DNA of 64,000 nt from Agriterribacter humi (GTDB lineage: Bacteria > Bacteroidota > Bacteroidia > Chitinophagales > Chitinophagaceae), in the NCBI RefSeq assembly GCF_009192765.1, contig NZ_VOHQ01000010.1, positions 1 through 64,000 on the forward strand, written 5' to 3'. Position 1 is the first letter of the stretch, and the number at the start of each line of letters is the position of its first letter. A program made the translations under genes and the position numbers. Below, one piece after another: positions 10,008 through 18,302 of the stretch. Below the pieces are notes generated by a model. The model was not told where the DNA came from. It saw only the letters and a list, made by a program, of their open reading frames with translations, and ran no database searches.

Positions 10008-10348
10008 AAAGAAAGAGCCAAGAACACAATAACAAATCGGCAGTTGGGCCGAAGCCCTAAAAGAAGCACCAAGAACCAAAAAGCAAGAGCCAAACCTGTC
10101 CGCCGTGGCGGATAAATCTCAAACACAAAATCCGAAAGCGGAATGCAATCTCAACGTTCAAATAAAACAGCTATTGCACACACTACTAAAAAATGAGAAA
10201 CCAGCAGCGAAATAAGGCTGAAACTACTAGTAAAAAAGCTCAACAAGACTCCCGGCCGCGGCGAACAAATTGCCAATGACACACCATGCTGTTGGCTCTT
10301 TTTCAACTATTTGGTAAAGTATGATTTTCACATGAGTCACGTATGAAA

Positions 10349-10445
10349 CTGAAATGAGACATTTCAGGACATTTATTGTTCGACCCTTTCAGGGTCGTAA
10401 TACTTTTTATCGCATAGTTATAAACGTTTAGACCCTTTTAGGGTC
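10349..10445. repeat. Cluster of three REP-like hairpins with 3-nt loops
   Basis: Three perfect stems with 3-nt loops: CTGAAATG-AGA-CATTTCAG (10349-10367), CGACCCT-TTC-AGGGTCG (10381-10397) and GACCCT-TTT-AGGGTC (10431-10445). The last two share the arm GACCCT and are 49 bp apart. None has a clear U-tract, so they are not typical terminators. They resemble the short extragenic palindromes scattered in Bacteroidota genomes; that origin is inference. Confidence 0.6.
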
Positions 10446-10634
10446 AATGCAAGTCCTTATGTGTAAAGTAGTCGGCACTCCGCAATGTCAATGCCGTTTA
10501 ACCATACTTTTACTGCAGCTTTTCCGTTTCATAAAAGCATTACGTAAAGGGATGTTTCCATTGCGAAATACAGGTTTAAAGCCGGATTTGATATATTTTA
10601 ATATTTCTTTATGGCTGTCGCTGCCAGGGAGTAG

Positions 10635-10642
10635 TATATTTG
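10635..10642 (+). promoter_or_regulatory. Bacteroidota -7 element for the DUF4197 gene
   Basis: TATATTTG is an exact TAnnTTTG match, 23 bp before the ATG at 10666. A weak -33 candidate (TTTATGG region near 10608) lies upstream. This promoter also argues against the longer upstream reading frame being translated. Confidence 0.6.
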
Positions 10643-10665
10643 TGTGCGTATTTAAAATCATTCTT

Positions 10666-11427
10666 ATGAAAATCAATAAAGTTCTTCTTTATTTAACCAC
10701 AGTTCTATTTCTTTTTATTTCAGCTTCCGTTCAGGCTCAACTGCTCAAAAAAGTGCTGGGCGATAAAAAGGACTCCTCATCCTCAACAAATATTCTCAAC
10801 AATGTTTTAGGTAAAGGCGGTACTTTAAGTACTGACGATATTGCAGCCGGACTTAAAGAGGCATTGTCTGTTGGCGCCGAAAAAGCAGGCAAAAACCTGT
10901 CTTCTATTGATGGATATTTTGCCAACGCTGCTATTAAAATATTAATGCCTGAAGAAGCTAAAAAAGCAGAGCAAAAACTGCGGGCCATTGGATTGGGTAA
11001 ACAGGTAGATGAAGCCATACTTTCCATGAACCGCGCCGCAGAAGATGCAGCTAAATCTGCCACCCCTATTTTTGTAAATGCCATTAAACAAATGAGCATA
11101 CAGGATGCGGCAGGCATATTAAAGGGAGGCGATTTTGCGGCAACCGATTACCTGAAAGACAAAACCACTTCGGCACTTACTGCATCTTTTCGTCCCGTAA
11201 TAGAAAAATCGCTCGAAAAAGTAGATGCTACCAAATACTGGAATACTGTATTTACTGCTTATAATAAGTTTTCAGCCAACAAAATCAATCCCGATCTTCC
11301 GGCATATGTTACAGAAAAGGCATTAAGCGGAATTTTTTACCAGGTAGCACAGGAAGAGCAGCAGATCAGGAAAAACCCTGTGGCAAGAACATCCGAAATA
11401 CTCAAAAAAGTATTTGATACAAATTAA
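10666..11427 (+). CDS. DUF4197 domain-containing exported protein
   Basis: A 253 aa protein with a signal peptide at about 1-24 (ends VQAQ), followed by a DUF4197-type all-helical domain: GLKEALSVGAEKAGKNLSS, DGYFANAAIKILMPEEAKK and AAEDAAKSATPIFVNAIKQM are characteristic. The family is found in periplasm or outer-membrane fractions of Gram-negative bacteria and has no established function. The open frame extends upstream to 10447, but the start at 10666 is chosen because it gives a proper signal peptide and sits 23 bp after a consensus -7 element. It stands alone between convergent neighbours. Confidence 0.85.
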   Translation: MKINKVLLYLTTVLFLFISASVQAQLLKKVLGDKKDSSSSTNILNNVLGKGGTLSTDDIAAGLKEALSVGAEKAGKNLSSIDGYFANAAIKILMPEEAKKAEQKLRAIGLGKQVDEAILSMNRAAEDAAKSATPIFVNAIKQMSIQDAAGILKGGDFAATDYLKDKTTSALTASFRPVIEKSLEKVDATKYWNTVFTAYNKFSANKINPDLPAYVTEKALSGIFYQVAQEEQQIRKNPVARTSEILKKVFDTN

Positions 11428-11464
11428 GCATTACTGTTTTATAAGGCGCCGTTCGGATCTCCTG

Positions 11465-12415
11465 TTAATTTTTCTCAATAATAAATGCTGCCGGAACAGG
11501 CCTTTGTTTTTTATCCGACGGGCTTATCGTTTCCTTACCATTCACAAGCATACAACTGCTGCCACCGCCATCTAAGTTGAGGGCTTCCAGGCAACCTAAT
11601 TCTTTAAACAGTTTTGCCTCCTGTATTAATGATGCACCTTCAGCAATTCCTTTATTCCGTCCTTCTATTACCAGAATAATGAGCTTATAGTTTTTGGTGT
11701 AGCCCATGCCTGTGCGGGGGTGCTTATCATCAATAGCCTTGCCTGCAAATTTTAATTCCTCGTTATTCGTGATTTTTATTTCCCCATCCTGCAACAATAC
11801 AGGACCTCCTCCCACAGCCGTTCTCATTTTCCATTTCACAGCGCCTGAATCAAGAATATTCACCGCATTTATTCCGGGTTTATAAAAGTTACTTGAATCA
11901 GCGAATGCATTTACCGGGTTTTGTAAAGCCATCACTTTTCCCTTTATGCTATCGGTATACAACCAGGCGATATCCGCCTTCCTGCGCTTGGAGATGCCGA
12001 TAGCGCTACCGAATGTATGCAGGTAAGTAAAACCATCCTTCCGCTTCCTGGAATGCGCATCATAGCTTACCAACTTCCCGGCCTTGATTACCGGGTTGAG
12101 ATTTTGATTGGTAGCAAAAGAAAAAAAAGTACAATTAACAACTACAACAGGATTATTATTTTTGGTGTAGAATTGTTGTGGGGTCAGTCTTCTTTTATGA
12201 GTTGTATCTGAAGTAAAATTCAATCTCCTGTCTTTAAGATCAGCTTCTACATAATAAGCGATATTGGGTTTGCCATCCAGCGGGTCTGTTGTTTTATAAA
12301 CATGTACAGATGCCGGCAGAATCCCAAACAGGGAATCCACATTGATCCATTTTATTTGAGCCTGTAATTTAAATGCTATAAAAGCAAGGTAGACAATAAA
12401 GCATATTCTTTTCAT
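11465..12415 (-). CDS. Phosphodiester glycosidase (NAGPA) domain protein, exported
   Basis: A 316 aa protein with a signal peptide at 1-20 (MKRICFIVYLAFIAFKLQAQ). The family (NAGPA domain, named after the mammalian GlcNAc-1-phosphodiester uncovering enzyme) includes bacterial exopolysaccharide-linked proteins; the C-terminal half shows the hallmarks RTGMGYTKNYKLIILVIEGR and LGCLEALNLDGGGSSCM. The longer frame starting at 12466 would overlap rpiA and hide the signal peptide, so the start at 12415 is preferred. It lies 19 bp after rpiA and is probably co-transcribed with rpiA and the DUF1080 gene. Its substrate is unknown. Confidence 0.83.
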   Translation of the reverse strand: MKRICFIVYLAFIAFKLQAQIKWINVDSLFGILPASVHVYKTTDPLDGKPNIAYYVEADLKDRRLNFTSDTTHKRRLTPQQFYTKNNNPVVVVNCTFFSFATNQNLNPVIKAGKLVSYDAHSRKRKDGFTYLHTFGSAIGISKRRKADIAWLYTDSIKGKVMALQNPVNAFADSSNFYKPGINAVNILDSGAVKWKMRTAVGGGPVLLQDGEIKITNNEELKFAGKAIDDKHPRTGMGYTKNYKLIILVIEGRNKGIAEGASLIQEAKLFKELGCLEALNLDGGGSSCMLVNGKETISPSDKKQRPVPAAFIIEKN

Positions 12416-12434
12416 AGAATGCAGGCATTGTTGT

Positions 12435-13100
12435 TCACGAAAATTCTCCCGCCGTGCCATCGTCATATCCTATCACTATCCGGGTAGCCATTTTCACAAA
12501 AAGGCCATTTTCTACAACGCCGGGTGTATTATTGATTTGCTGTTGCAATACAGCAGGATCAGGAATGGGACCGAATTGACAATCCAGTATATAATTTCCA
12601 TTATCGGTTATAAATGGCTTCGCTTCTTTTTGCCGCAGTGTTGTTTGGCAACCTAACAATGCCAGGTGCCTGGCGGTATGCTGCCAGCCAAATGGAATAA
12701 TCTCGACCGGCAGCGGAAATTGCCCAAGCATTTCCACCATCTTGCTTCCATCTGCTATAACAATAAAAGTTTTACTACCTGCGGCTACAATTTTTTCTCT
12801 TAATAATGCTCCTCCCCCTCCTTTAATAAGGTTGAGCCTGCGATCTATTTCGTCTGCACCGTCAATATCTATATCAATATGGTCAACAGCATCCATTTCA
12901 CTGACCTTTATGCCGCATTCCAACGCTAATCTTTCTGTTTCACCAGAAGTTGCTATTGCAGTAATCCGCATACCCTGTTTCACTTTTTCTCCCAGGTACT
13001 GAATAGCCCAGTAAGCTGTAGAGCCAGTGCCCAATCCAACTATCATTCCATCCTTAATGTACTGCACAGCCTTATGAGCCGCTGCCTGTTTAGCATTCAT
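12435..13100 (-). CDS. rpiA: Ribose-5-phosphate isomerase A
   Basis: Interconverts ribose-5-phosphate and ribulose-5-phosphate in the non-oxidative pentose phosphate pathway (cytoplasm). Diagnostic RpiA motifs: phosphate-binding GLGTGSTA at about 22-29, the DGADEID substrate/catalytic motif near residue 83, and KGGGGALLREK near residue 95. Length 221 aa is standard. It sits 1 bp after the DUF1080 gene and 19 bp before the NAGPA-like gene, so a three-gene operon is likely. Confidence 0.96.
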   Translation of the reverse strand: MNAKQAAAHKAVQYIKDGMIVGLGTGSTAYWAIQYLGEKVKQGMRITAIATSGETERLALECGIKVSEMDAVDHIDIDIDGADEIDRRLNLIKGGGGALLREKIVAAGSKTFIVIADGSKMVEMLGQFPLPVEIIPFGWQHTARHLALLGCQTTLRQKEAKPFITDNGNYILDCQFGPIPDPAVLQQQINNTPGVVENGLFVKMATRIVIGYDDGTAGEFS

Positions 13101-13101
13101 A

Positions 13102-13701
13102 TTATTTAAGTTTCCGGTAATATAAATTCCGTGCTTCCACCATCATACCCGGGTTATGGCACTGGATTGCAAATTTTCCTTTTTTATATTCACTATCGCT
13201 ATAACTCATTACCAACTGATCCTTCACCCAAATGTTTATACTGTCACCTATCGCCCTCACCTTCATCGGGAACCATTCTCCATCTTTGGTGAGCAACGCT
13301 GTAGCTTTACCGGTAGGCTTTCCGGGCTTCCACAGCCAACCAGTATACGCTTCCTGGCTATTGCATATTTGTGCTTCGTATCCACGTGGAAAGCCATTGG
13401 GGTCATTTTCCGGTTCATTGGCCCGTATATATAAACCGCTGTTGGCGCCTTTACCCTGGTCGGTTATCCGGAATTCGCCTTTCACTTCCAAATTTTCAAC
13501 TACAGGTGCGGCATACAGGTGTCCCCGTCCGTTTTGCCCGATGATCACTCCGTCCCTCACCTTCCACATTGCATCACCTCTCACTATCCATCCGCCAAGA
13601 TCTTTTCCATTAAAAAGTGAGATCCATTTGGGTTGTATTGCCCATGAGCCGGCAATAAAAACCATGCAAAGCATTATCAGACCGGTAAAACGATTTTTCA
13701 T
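13102..13701 (-). CDS. DUF1080 (3-keto-disaccharide hydrolase / LamG-like) exported protein
   Basis: A 199 aa protein with an N-terminal signal peptide (about 1-22) and a single DUF1080 domain: WISLFNGKDLGGWIVRGDAMWKV, GEFRITDQGKGANSGLYIRA and GYEAQICNS are typical. The family has a concanavalin-like fold; some members hydrolyse 3-keto-glycosides, others are only annotated by fold. Here it is the first gene of an operon with rpiA and a NAGPA-like gene, a context that hints at sugar metabolism but does not fix a substrate. Confidence 0.88.
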   Translation of the reverse strand: MKNRFTGLIMLCMVFIAGSWAIQPKWISLFNGKDLGGWIVRGDAMWKVRDGVIIGQNGRGHLYAAPVVENLEVKGEFRITDQGKGANSGLYIRANEPENDPNGFPRGYEAQICNSQEAYTGWLWKPGKPTGKATALLTKDGEWFPMKVRAIGDSINIWVKDQLVMSYSDSEYKKGKFAIQCHNPGMMVEARNLYYRKLK

Positions 13702-13804
13702 TATTTATTTTATTTTATCTGGTTATAGCATGATAATGATATGAGATAAATTTTACAGCTATATACCGGAATTTGGTCTGAAAATTTCATTCCTGCACAA
13801 CCTG

Positions 13805-14509
13805 TTAAGCCGCCAGGTATTTTACAATAATGCCTGTTATTACGGATATGGAAAAGCTGATCAGCGATCCGATTAAAACATATTCGGTTTTCTCTTCCTG
13901 CTTGTCTTTTTCACTAAAGCGGAGCAATCCCTTTGCCGTAATTAAAAGACCAATCGCTGCATATTGGTTTTGCAGCAGAAAAGTTAGAATAAGGATACGT
14001 TCTAAAATGCCAATCCACTTGCCTGCATTAGCAAGCCCGGCACTGCGGGGCAACTGGTCACTCCATTTACGGGTCATTTGCCCGATCATAATACCTGCCG
14101 GGAAACTCAAAGATACATAGGCTGTTGTTACGAGCCAGAAACGATCGTTGCTGCCGGTTGCCTGTAACCATTCTTTTACATCTGCAATGGTGTAAAAAGT
14201 ATAATACCAGCAGGCTATAATAACCAGCAGGTGCATTAACTGGTCTGCCAAGAAATACAATACGGTTTGTGGGCGATATGATTTCCAGCCATCAATAAGA
14301 GTATGCGATATAAAGATGGCCAGGGCAAAATACCAATAGTGAAAGCCTGTAAAAACCAGTGCCAATGCAGCAGCTATCAAAGTATGCAGGTAGAGCCACG
14401 GAGATAAAAAATGCCTGGCACAACGGTCATTAACCCATTTCCGGGGTTGCAGTACAAAGTCTGCCAGCAGGTGCGACAGGATCAGTTTTATCAGCCAGAT
14501 TGTGCTCAT
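13805..14509 (-). CDS. DUF3307 integral membrane protein
   Basis: A 234 aa polytopic membrane protein. The N-terminus LIKLILSHLLADFVLQPRKWVNDR is the DUF3307 signature (a conserved HLLADF motif in the first membrane helix), followed by about six further hydrophobic segments. No function is established for the family. Its ATG overlaps the stop of the SatD-like gene by 4 bp (ATGA), so the two are translationally coupled and almost certainly act together. Expression should follow the palindrome-flanked promoter upstream of the SatD-like gene. Confidence 0.85.
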   Translation of the reverse strand: MSTIWLIKLILSHLLADFVLQPRKWVNDRCARHFLSPWLYLHTLIAAALALVFTGFHYWYFALAIFISHTLIDGWKSYRPQTVLYFLADQLMHLLVIIACWYYTFYTIADVKEWLQATGSNDRFWLVTTAYVSLSFPAGIMIGQMTRKWSDQLPRSAGLANAGKWIGILERILILTFLLQNQYAAIGLLITAKGLLRFSEKDKQEEKTEYVLIGSLISFSISVITGIIVKYLAA

Positions 14510-15117
14510 GCCAGGTTAAATTGAGTAATCACTTGATTGTATTCGTACAGTAGCTTTTCTATTTCCGCCCACCCTGCCGACTGCGCATGTTTGTTGATGG
14601 TAGACTGTTTTATTTTTAGCTTCTTTGATACCTCTGTCTGGGTTTGTTCTTTCAAAAGCTCCAGTACAACTTCGGCCTGCCTTGAGGTTAGCCGTTTCAG
14701 AATATAATCCGTGAAATATGCAATAACCCTGAAGGCAACGTTTGCGTTTTCATTTGCCGACTGAATCCATAAACGCTGATCATCCTTTAACTGTTCAAAC
14801 ATTCTTCCCGATAAAACGAATGCTTCACTGTTGGCCGTTCGCAAAGTTTGCACAGTTCTAATCGCTTTGCCTATTCCTATGCTGATGCGCACATCGTATA
14901 TACCGGAAAAACCTTTGGCAGCAGTTCTTAACCGGATGGCTAATTTTAATACTGCTGAAATATCTTTAGTGTACACCTGGAAACTGTCACCGCGGTAGAA
15001 TTCGAATTTGTAATTTTTTAAAACAGCGCTGAGCCGTGCTACCAGCTTCTTCCCCATAGCGGTTCCGGCAACTGTGGAGTTAACAATATCAGCGGTTATA
15101 ACGGCGGCAAGAGGCAT
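14506..15117 (-). CDS. SatD-like protein: nucleotide-cyclase-like fold plus C-terminal helix-turn-helix
   Basis: A 203 aa protein. Residues 1-130 resemble SatD and the class III cyclase fold (VITADIVNST at 6-15, YRGDSFQVY at 41-49, VRISIGIGKA at 76-85). The C-terminus (about 142-180) is a sigma-70-region-4/LuxR-like HTH: LTSRQAEVVLELL, TEVSKKLKIKQSTINKHAQS. The start at 15117 is chosen over the in-frame ATG at 15138 because the -7 element (15136-15143) overlaps 15138, so an mRNA from this promoter could not contain that codon, and because SatD proteins begin near MxxVITxDIV. Its role is not known; the HTH and the palindromes upstream suggest an autoregulator controlling the coupled DUF3307 gene. 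Cyclase activity is not implied. Confidence 0.8.
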   Translation of the reverse strand: MPLAAVITADIVNSTVAGTAMGKKLVARLSAVLKNYKFEFYRGDSFQVYTKDISAVLKLAIRLRTAAKGFSGIYDVRISIGIGKAIRTVQTLRTANSEAFVLSGRMFEQLKDDQRLWIQSANENANVAFRVIAYFTDYILKRLTSRQAEVVLELLKEQTQTEVSKKLKIKQSTINKHAQSAGWAEIEKLLYEYNQVITQFNLA

Positions 15118-15135
15118 ACGCAATTCTTTTAATTT

Positions 15136-15167
15136 CAAATATAGCCTAAAAAGGCGATATTATTAAA
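15136..15167 (-). promoter_or_regulatory. Promoter of the SatD-like/DUF3307 operon
   Basis: On the minus strand the -7 element is TATATTTG (15136-15143), an exact TAnnTTTG match; TTTA lies 20 bp upstream at the -33 position (15164-15167). Transcription would begin near 15129, leaving a leader of about 12 nt before the ATG at 15117. The proximal palindrome (15140-15159) overlaps the -7 element and fills the spacer. Confidence 0.75.
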
Positions 15168-15217
15168 TTATAGCCTAAAAAGGCTATATTTTTAAATTAT
15201 AGCTTAAAAAGGCTATA
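15140..15217. promoter_or_regulatory. Three tandem 20-bp palindromes with exact 29-bp period (predicted operator)
   Basis: The copies are TATAGCCTAAAAAGGCGATA (15140-15159), TATAGCCTAAAAAGGCTATA (15169-15188) and TATAGCTTAAAAAGGCTATA (15198-15217). Each is a near-perfect inverted repeat TATAGCCT / AGGCTATA around an A-rich centre; the spacers are both 9 bp (TTATTAAAT, TTTTTAAAT). The first covers the promoter spacer and the edge of the -7 element. The most likely ligand is the HTH of the SatD-like protein (inference). Confidence 0.8.
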
Positions 15218-15301
15218 ATTACAATTTACAGGATGAAATTAGCGTAACAGGAAATATCATCTGCCTTTCTGTGCGCAGCACTCCTACTGTGCTTTTGCAT
15301 T

Positions 15302-18253
15302 CTAATCTTCCAGCCCCCATACTTTTCCTTTCATAACGGCGGGCACTCCTTCGCTCAGCCATTGTGCAGGACGATGTCCTTTCAACTGCCAGTCAAAAAA
15401 CTGCTGCTCCCTTATTTGCAAATCTTTTCTGTTCTTTCTTTCCATTACATTATGCGCCTCACCATTGTAATTGAGCAGCCATACAGGTTTATTCAAACGC
15501 CGCAAGCCTGTAAATAATTCAATCCCCTGGTACCAGGGTACGGCTCCGTCATTATCATTGTGCATGATCACCAATGGAGTAGTTACCTTTGGCAGGTAAA
15601 ACAAGGGCGAATTTTCTATATACAATTGCGGCTTTTGCCATAAGGTAGCGCCTATGCGACTTTGGGTTTTTTCATATTGAAACTGCCTGTTCATGCCGGT
15701 TGACCAGCGGATACCACCATAAGCGCTCGTCATATTACCAACAGGAGCTCCGGCCCATGCAGCTTTGAATAATTTGGTTTGGGTAATAACATAAGCCGTT
15801 TGATAACCGCCCCAGCTTTGTCCCTGTATTCCTATCCGGGTACTGTCTGCCCATCCTTTTTTAATCAATGCCCTTGCACCGCTTACAATATAATTATAGG
15901 CGCTTTTGCCCGGGTGACCGGTTGTATACGAAATATCCGGAACAAAAACAATATAGCCCCTGCTCACAAAAAAAGAAATATTCAAACGGCTGGGGGTAGG
16001 CGCCGGGGGAATATACTGGTACAATCCATCGCTAAGCTTTTCATAGAAATAACAGATGGCAGGATATTTTTTCTTCGGATCAAAGTCCTCAGGTTTATAC
16101 ACAATGCCTGTTGCCCGTTTGCCGTTATAGGCTTTCCATTTAAATAACTCCGCAGTGCCCCAGTTATAATTTGCCTGCTGCGGATTAATAGCACTTAACC
16201 TGGCTTCCTGCTGCCATCCTGCATTTACATACAGATCAGGCGGGTGCACATAGCTCTCCTTTGTATAAATATAAATACTGCTATCCTTTGCTTTAGCTAT
16301 CCTGTTGCTATTAATGGCAAAAGCTCCGTTTACAACAGTAACAGGTTTTGCAGTGCTCAATACCTTATATGTAGCTATACCAGCATGTTTATTATCATCA
16401 GCAAACATATGCAGGAGTATCTCCTGCGAAGGCGTAATGAATTTTTTTTCGGGATCGGTACGAACATACCTGTACGTTACTTTATTTTTACGCCCTTCAC
16501 CTGCCGTGATATTAAGAGGAGCAACAACCCTGTCGGGATCCAATTGCCAGATGTCAAATTTGTCGTATACCAGGACAGACAGATCACTTTGCGTCCAGGC
16601 CATTACGCCATAAGAAGATGGATCAGTTGGCATATCAAAATCCTCATCGTATAATTTTGTACGGATCTCTGAAGAAATATTCTTTGTTTTACCGTTTCGC
16701 CAGGTAAAATACTGGTGTGCTTTTGCATCATACCACAGCACATACTTACCAGCAGGTGATACAGTAACATACCCCGAAAGATTTTTTTTAATTAACTTCC
16801 GGGTTCCGTCTTCCGGCTGTATGATATAAATATCTTTCAGGGTTCTTCCTTCCCATTGCAGCGCAGCACGTTTACCCGTATCCGTAATACCCACAAAGAA
16901 ATCGCTGTCACCCTCATTCCCGGATATAATATCTTCAACTTCCCGGTCTGCAAGCTGAACGAATTTTTTATTATCCAGGTCAATCATTGCAGTGTAGCTT
17001 TTTTTAACATCCTTATCCAGGTTCTTCAATTGTATGGATTGCAGGTAGTCGTCTTTATAATTCCAGATATCAACTTTCACCAGGTCAATATCTATAAGGG
17101 ATGTATCTTTTGGCGGTTGAACAGGCGCAGATCCTGCAAAGAGCCGTTTCCCCGACTTACTGAAATGCACACCCGCATGCTCACTTACACTCCAGCCTAC
17201 AGGCATGCCGGCAATATTTTTATCGGCGATCACTACAGCACTGTCATAACCATTTTGCCAATACCACAGCTTGTACATTTTTTGAAGTGCCTTAGCGCTG
17301 CTATCTCTTTCAGCAACAAAAGCCAACTGGTACCCCTGTTCATCAATAGCGTAATTGCGAAAATCATTCCCTCCTTTCATAATCGTATCAAACCGGCCTT
17401 CAACTGTTCTGAAAATACATACTGCAGCTTTGCGCAAACTGTCTTTTTTTGAAGTTGTCGTTTCTGTTATTAAAATATTTCCGGTTTTGCTCCATACATA
17501 TTCACTTACAAAATCCAGGGTTTGCTCTATACTATCCCGCAGATTAAAAATAACCAATGCTGTGCCTTCCTCCTTTTTTTCTCCCGAACCAGGTTCGTCC
17601 TCAGCCTCGTTATAAGCAAATGCAGGATTGTTTAATAAAATCATCTCATCATCATTTTTAATAACAGGCGGATTAGTGATCCGCTGTCTTTTCTTTGCCT
17701 GTTCGGCGGTAGGTTCTGCAACAGATCTTTTTAATGAATCTATCTGCTTCGCTAATGAATCGGGTGCAGCTTTCCTTTTGGAAGTATCCGCTATTGGTTT
17801 TTCCATTTGCCAGGCTATCCACTGTGCATTTTTCTCAGGTACTTTATACGATTTAACCCGGGCAGCTCTCACAACTATGCCCTTACCCAATTCCACGATA
17901 ACCAATGAATCTTTAGGAAACTGATCGGGTGTTTTCTTTTGTATACGGGCCTGCCTTATGGCGGCATAAGGCGGTTTTATTTTAAAAACAGCATACCTGC
18001 TGTCTTCCGTAATGGTAATATTATAACCCCTGGCAATCGTTTCCCTGTATTTTGAATCAGCAGATTGTATAACAAGCGTTCCATCTCCTTCCTGAACTTC
18101 AATTGTATACACAATCCATCTGCCGTCATTGCTTATCTCTCTTTCACCAATGGATTGCCAGCTATCATATACCGTATGATCAAGAGGTTTTTTATTTTGT
18201 GCATTTACCTTTACTGCCAGCAGTATGATTATAATAAAAAATACCTTTCTCAT
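15302..18253 (-). CDS. S9 family prolyl-oligopeptidase-like serine peptidase, exported
   Basis: A 983 aa protein with a signal peptide at 1-18 (MRKVFFIIIILLAVKVNA). A long N-terminal beta-propeller-like region (about 20-690) precedes an alpha/beta-hydrolase peptidase domain. The catalytic serine lies in GQSWGGYQ, the acid residue in HNDNDGAVPW, and the His in NGEAHNV, in the S9 order Ser-Asp-His. It belongs to the large exported S9 peptidases of Bacteroidota, likely cleaving peptides in the periplasm. It is a single gene on the minus strand. Confidence 0.93.
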   Translation of the reverse strand: MRKVFFIIIILLAVKVNAQNKKPLDHTVYDSWQSIGEREISNDGRWIVYTIEVQEGDGTLVIQSADSKYRETIARGYNITITEDSRYAVFKIKPPYAAIRQARIQKKTPDQFPKDSLVIVELGKGIVVRAARVKSYKVPEKNAQWIAWQMEKPIADTSKRKAAPDSLAKQIDSLKRSVAEPTAEQAKKRQRITNPPVIKNDDEMILLNNPAFAYNEAEDEPGSGEKKEEGTALVIFNLRDSIEQTLDFVSEYVWSKTGNILITETTTSKKDSLRKAAVCIFRTVEGRFDTIMKGGNDFRNYAIDEQGYQLAFVAERDSSAKALQKMYKLWYWQNGYDSAVVIADKNIAGMPVGWSVSEHAGVHFSKSGKRLFAGSAPVQPPKDTSLIDIDLVKVDIWNYKDDYLQSIQLKNLDKDVKKSYTAMIDLDNKKFVQLADREVEDIISGNEGDSDFFVGITDTGKRAALQWEGRTLKDIYIIQPEDGTRKLIKKNLSGYVTVSPAGKYVLWYDAKAHQYFTWRNGKTKNISSEIRTKLYDEDFDMPTDPSSYGVMAWTQSDLSVLVYDKFDIWQLDPDRVVAPLNITAGEGRKNKVTYRYVRTDPEKKFITPSQEILLHMFADDNKHAGIATYKVLSTAKPVTVVNGAFAINSNRIAKAKDSSIYIYTKESYVHPPDLYVNAGWQQEARLSAINPQQANYNWGTAELFKWKAYNGKRATGIVYKPEDFDPKKKYPAICYFYEKLSDGLYQYIPPAPTPSRLNISFFVSRGYIVFVPDISYTTGHPGKSAYNYIVSGARALIKKGWADSTRIGIQGQSWGGYQTAYVITQTKLFKAAWAGAPVGNMTSAYGGIRWSTGMNRQFQYEKTQSRIGATLWQKPQLYIENSPLFYLPKVTTPLVIMHNDNDGAVPWYQGIELFTGLRRLNKPVWLLNYNGEAHNVMERKNRKDLQIREQQFFDWQLKGHRPAQWLSEGVPAVMKGKVWGLED

Positions 18254-18302
18254 ATTCTTTTATATTTTTCTGATCAGTTCGCAAGATAAGATTAAACTTC
18301 TT

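Larger units (their letters stand above)
9974..10665. other. Long intergenic region with degenerate word repeats and hairpins
   Basis: Between truA and the DUF4197 gene. Positions about 10010-10150 hold a drifting AGAACCAAA / TCTCAAA / GAAATCCGAA vocabulary and the palindromic word GTCCGCCGTGGCGGA, also seen near 38640 and in altered form near 57650. Positions 10349-10445 hold three short hairpins (separate entry). Positions 10447-10665 are formally open in the DUF4197 frame but are judged non-coding. No RNA gene was recognised. Confidence 0.6.

Noticed and set aside
10447-10665. N-terminal extension of the DUF4197 reading frame
   Set aside because: A consensus -7 element lies inside it and the internal ATG at 10666 gives a clean signal peptide; the extension has no protein-like character and overlaps hairpin DNA.
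15118-15138. Upstream ATG of the SatD-like gene
   Set aside because: It overlaps the -7 element, so an mRNA from the predicted promoter would not include it; family N-termini match the start at 15117.
16856-17452. 198-aa plus-strand frame opposite the S9 peptidase
   Set aside because: Shadow of a solid gene; the residue mix (many Ile, Phe, His) is typical of antisense translation.
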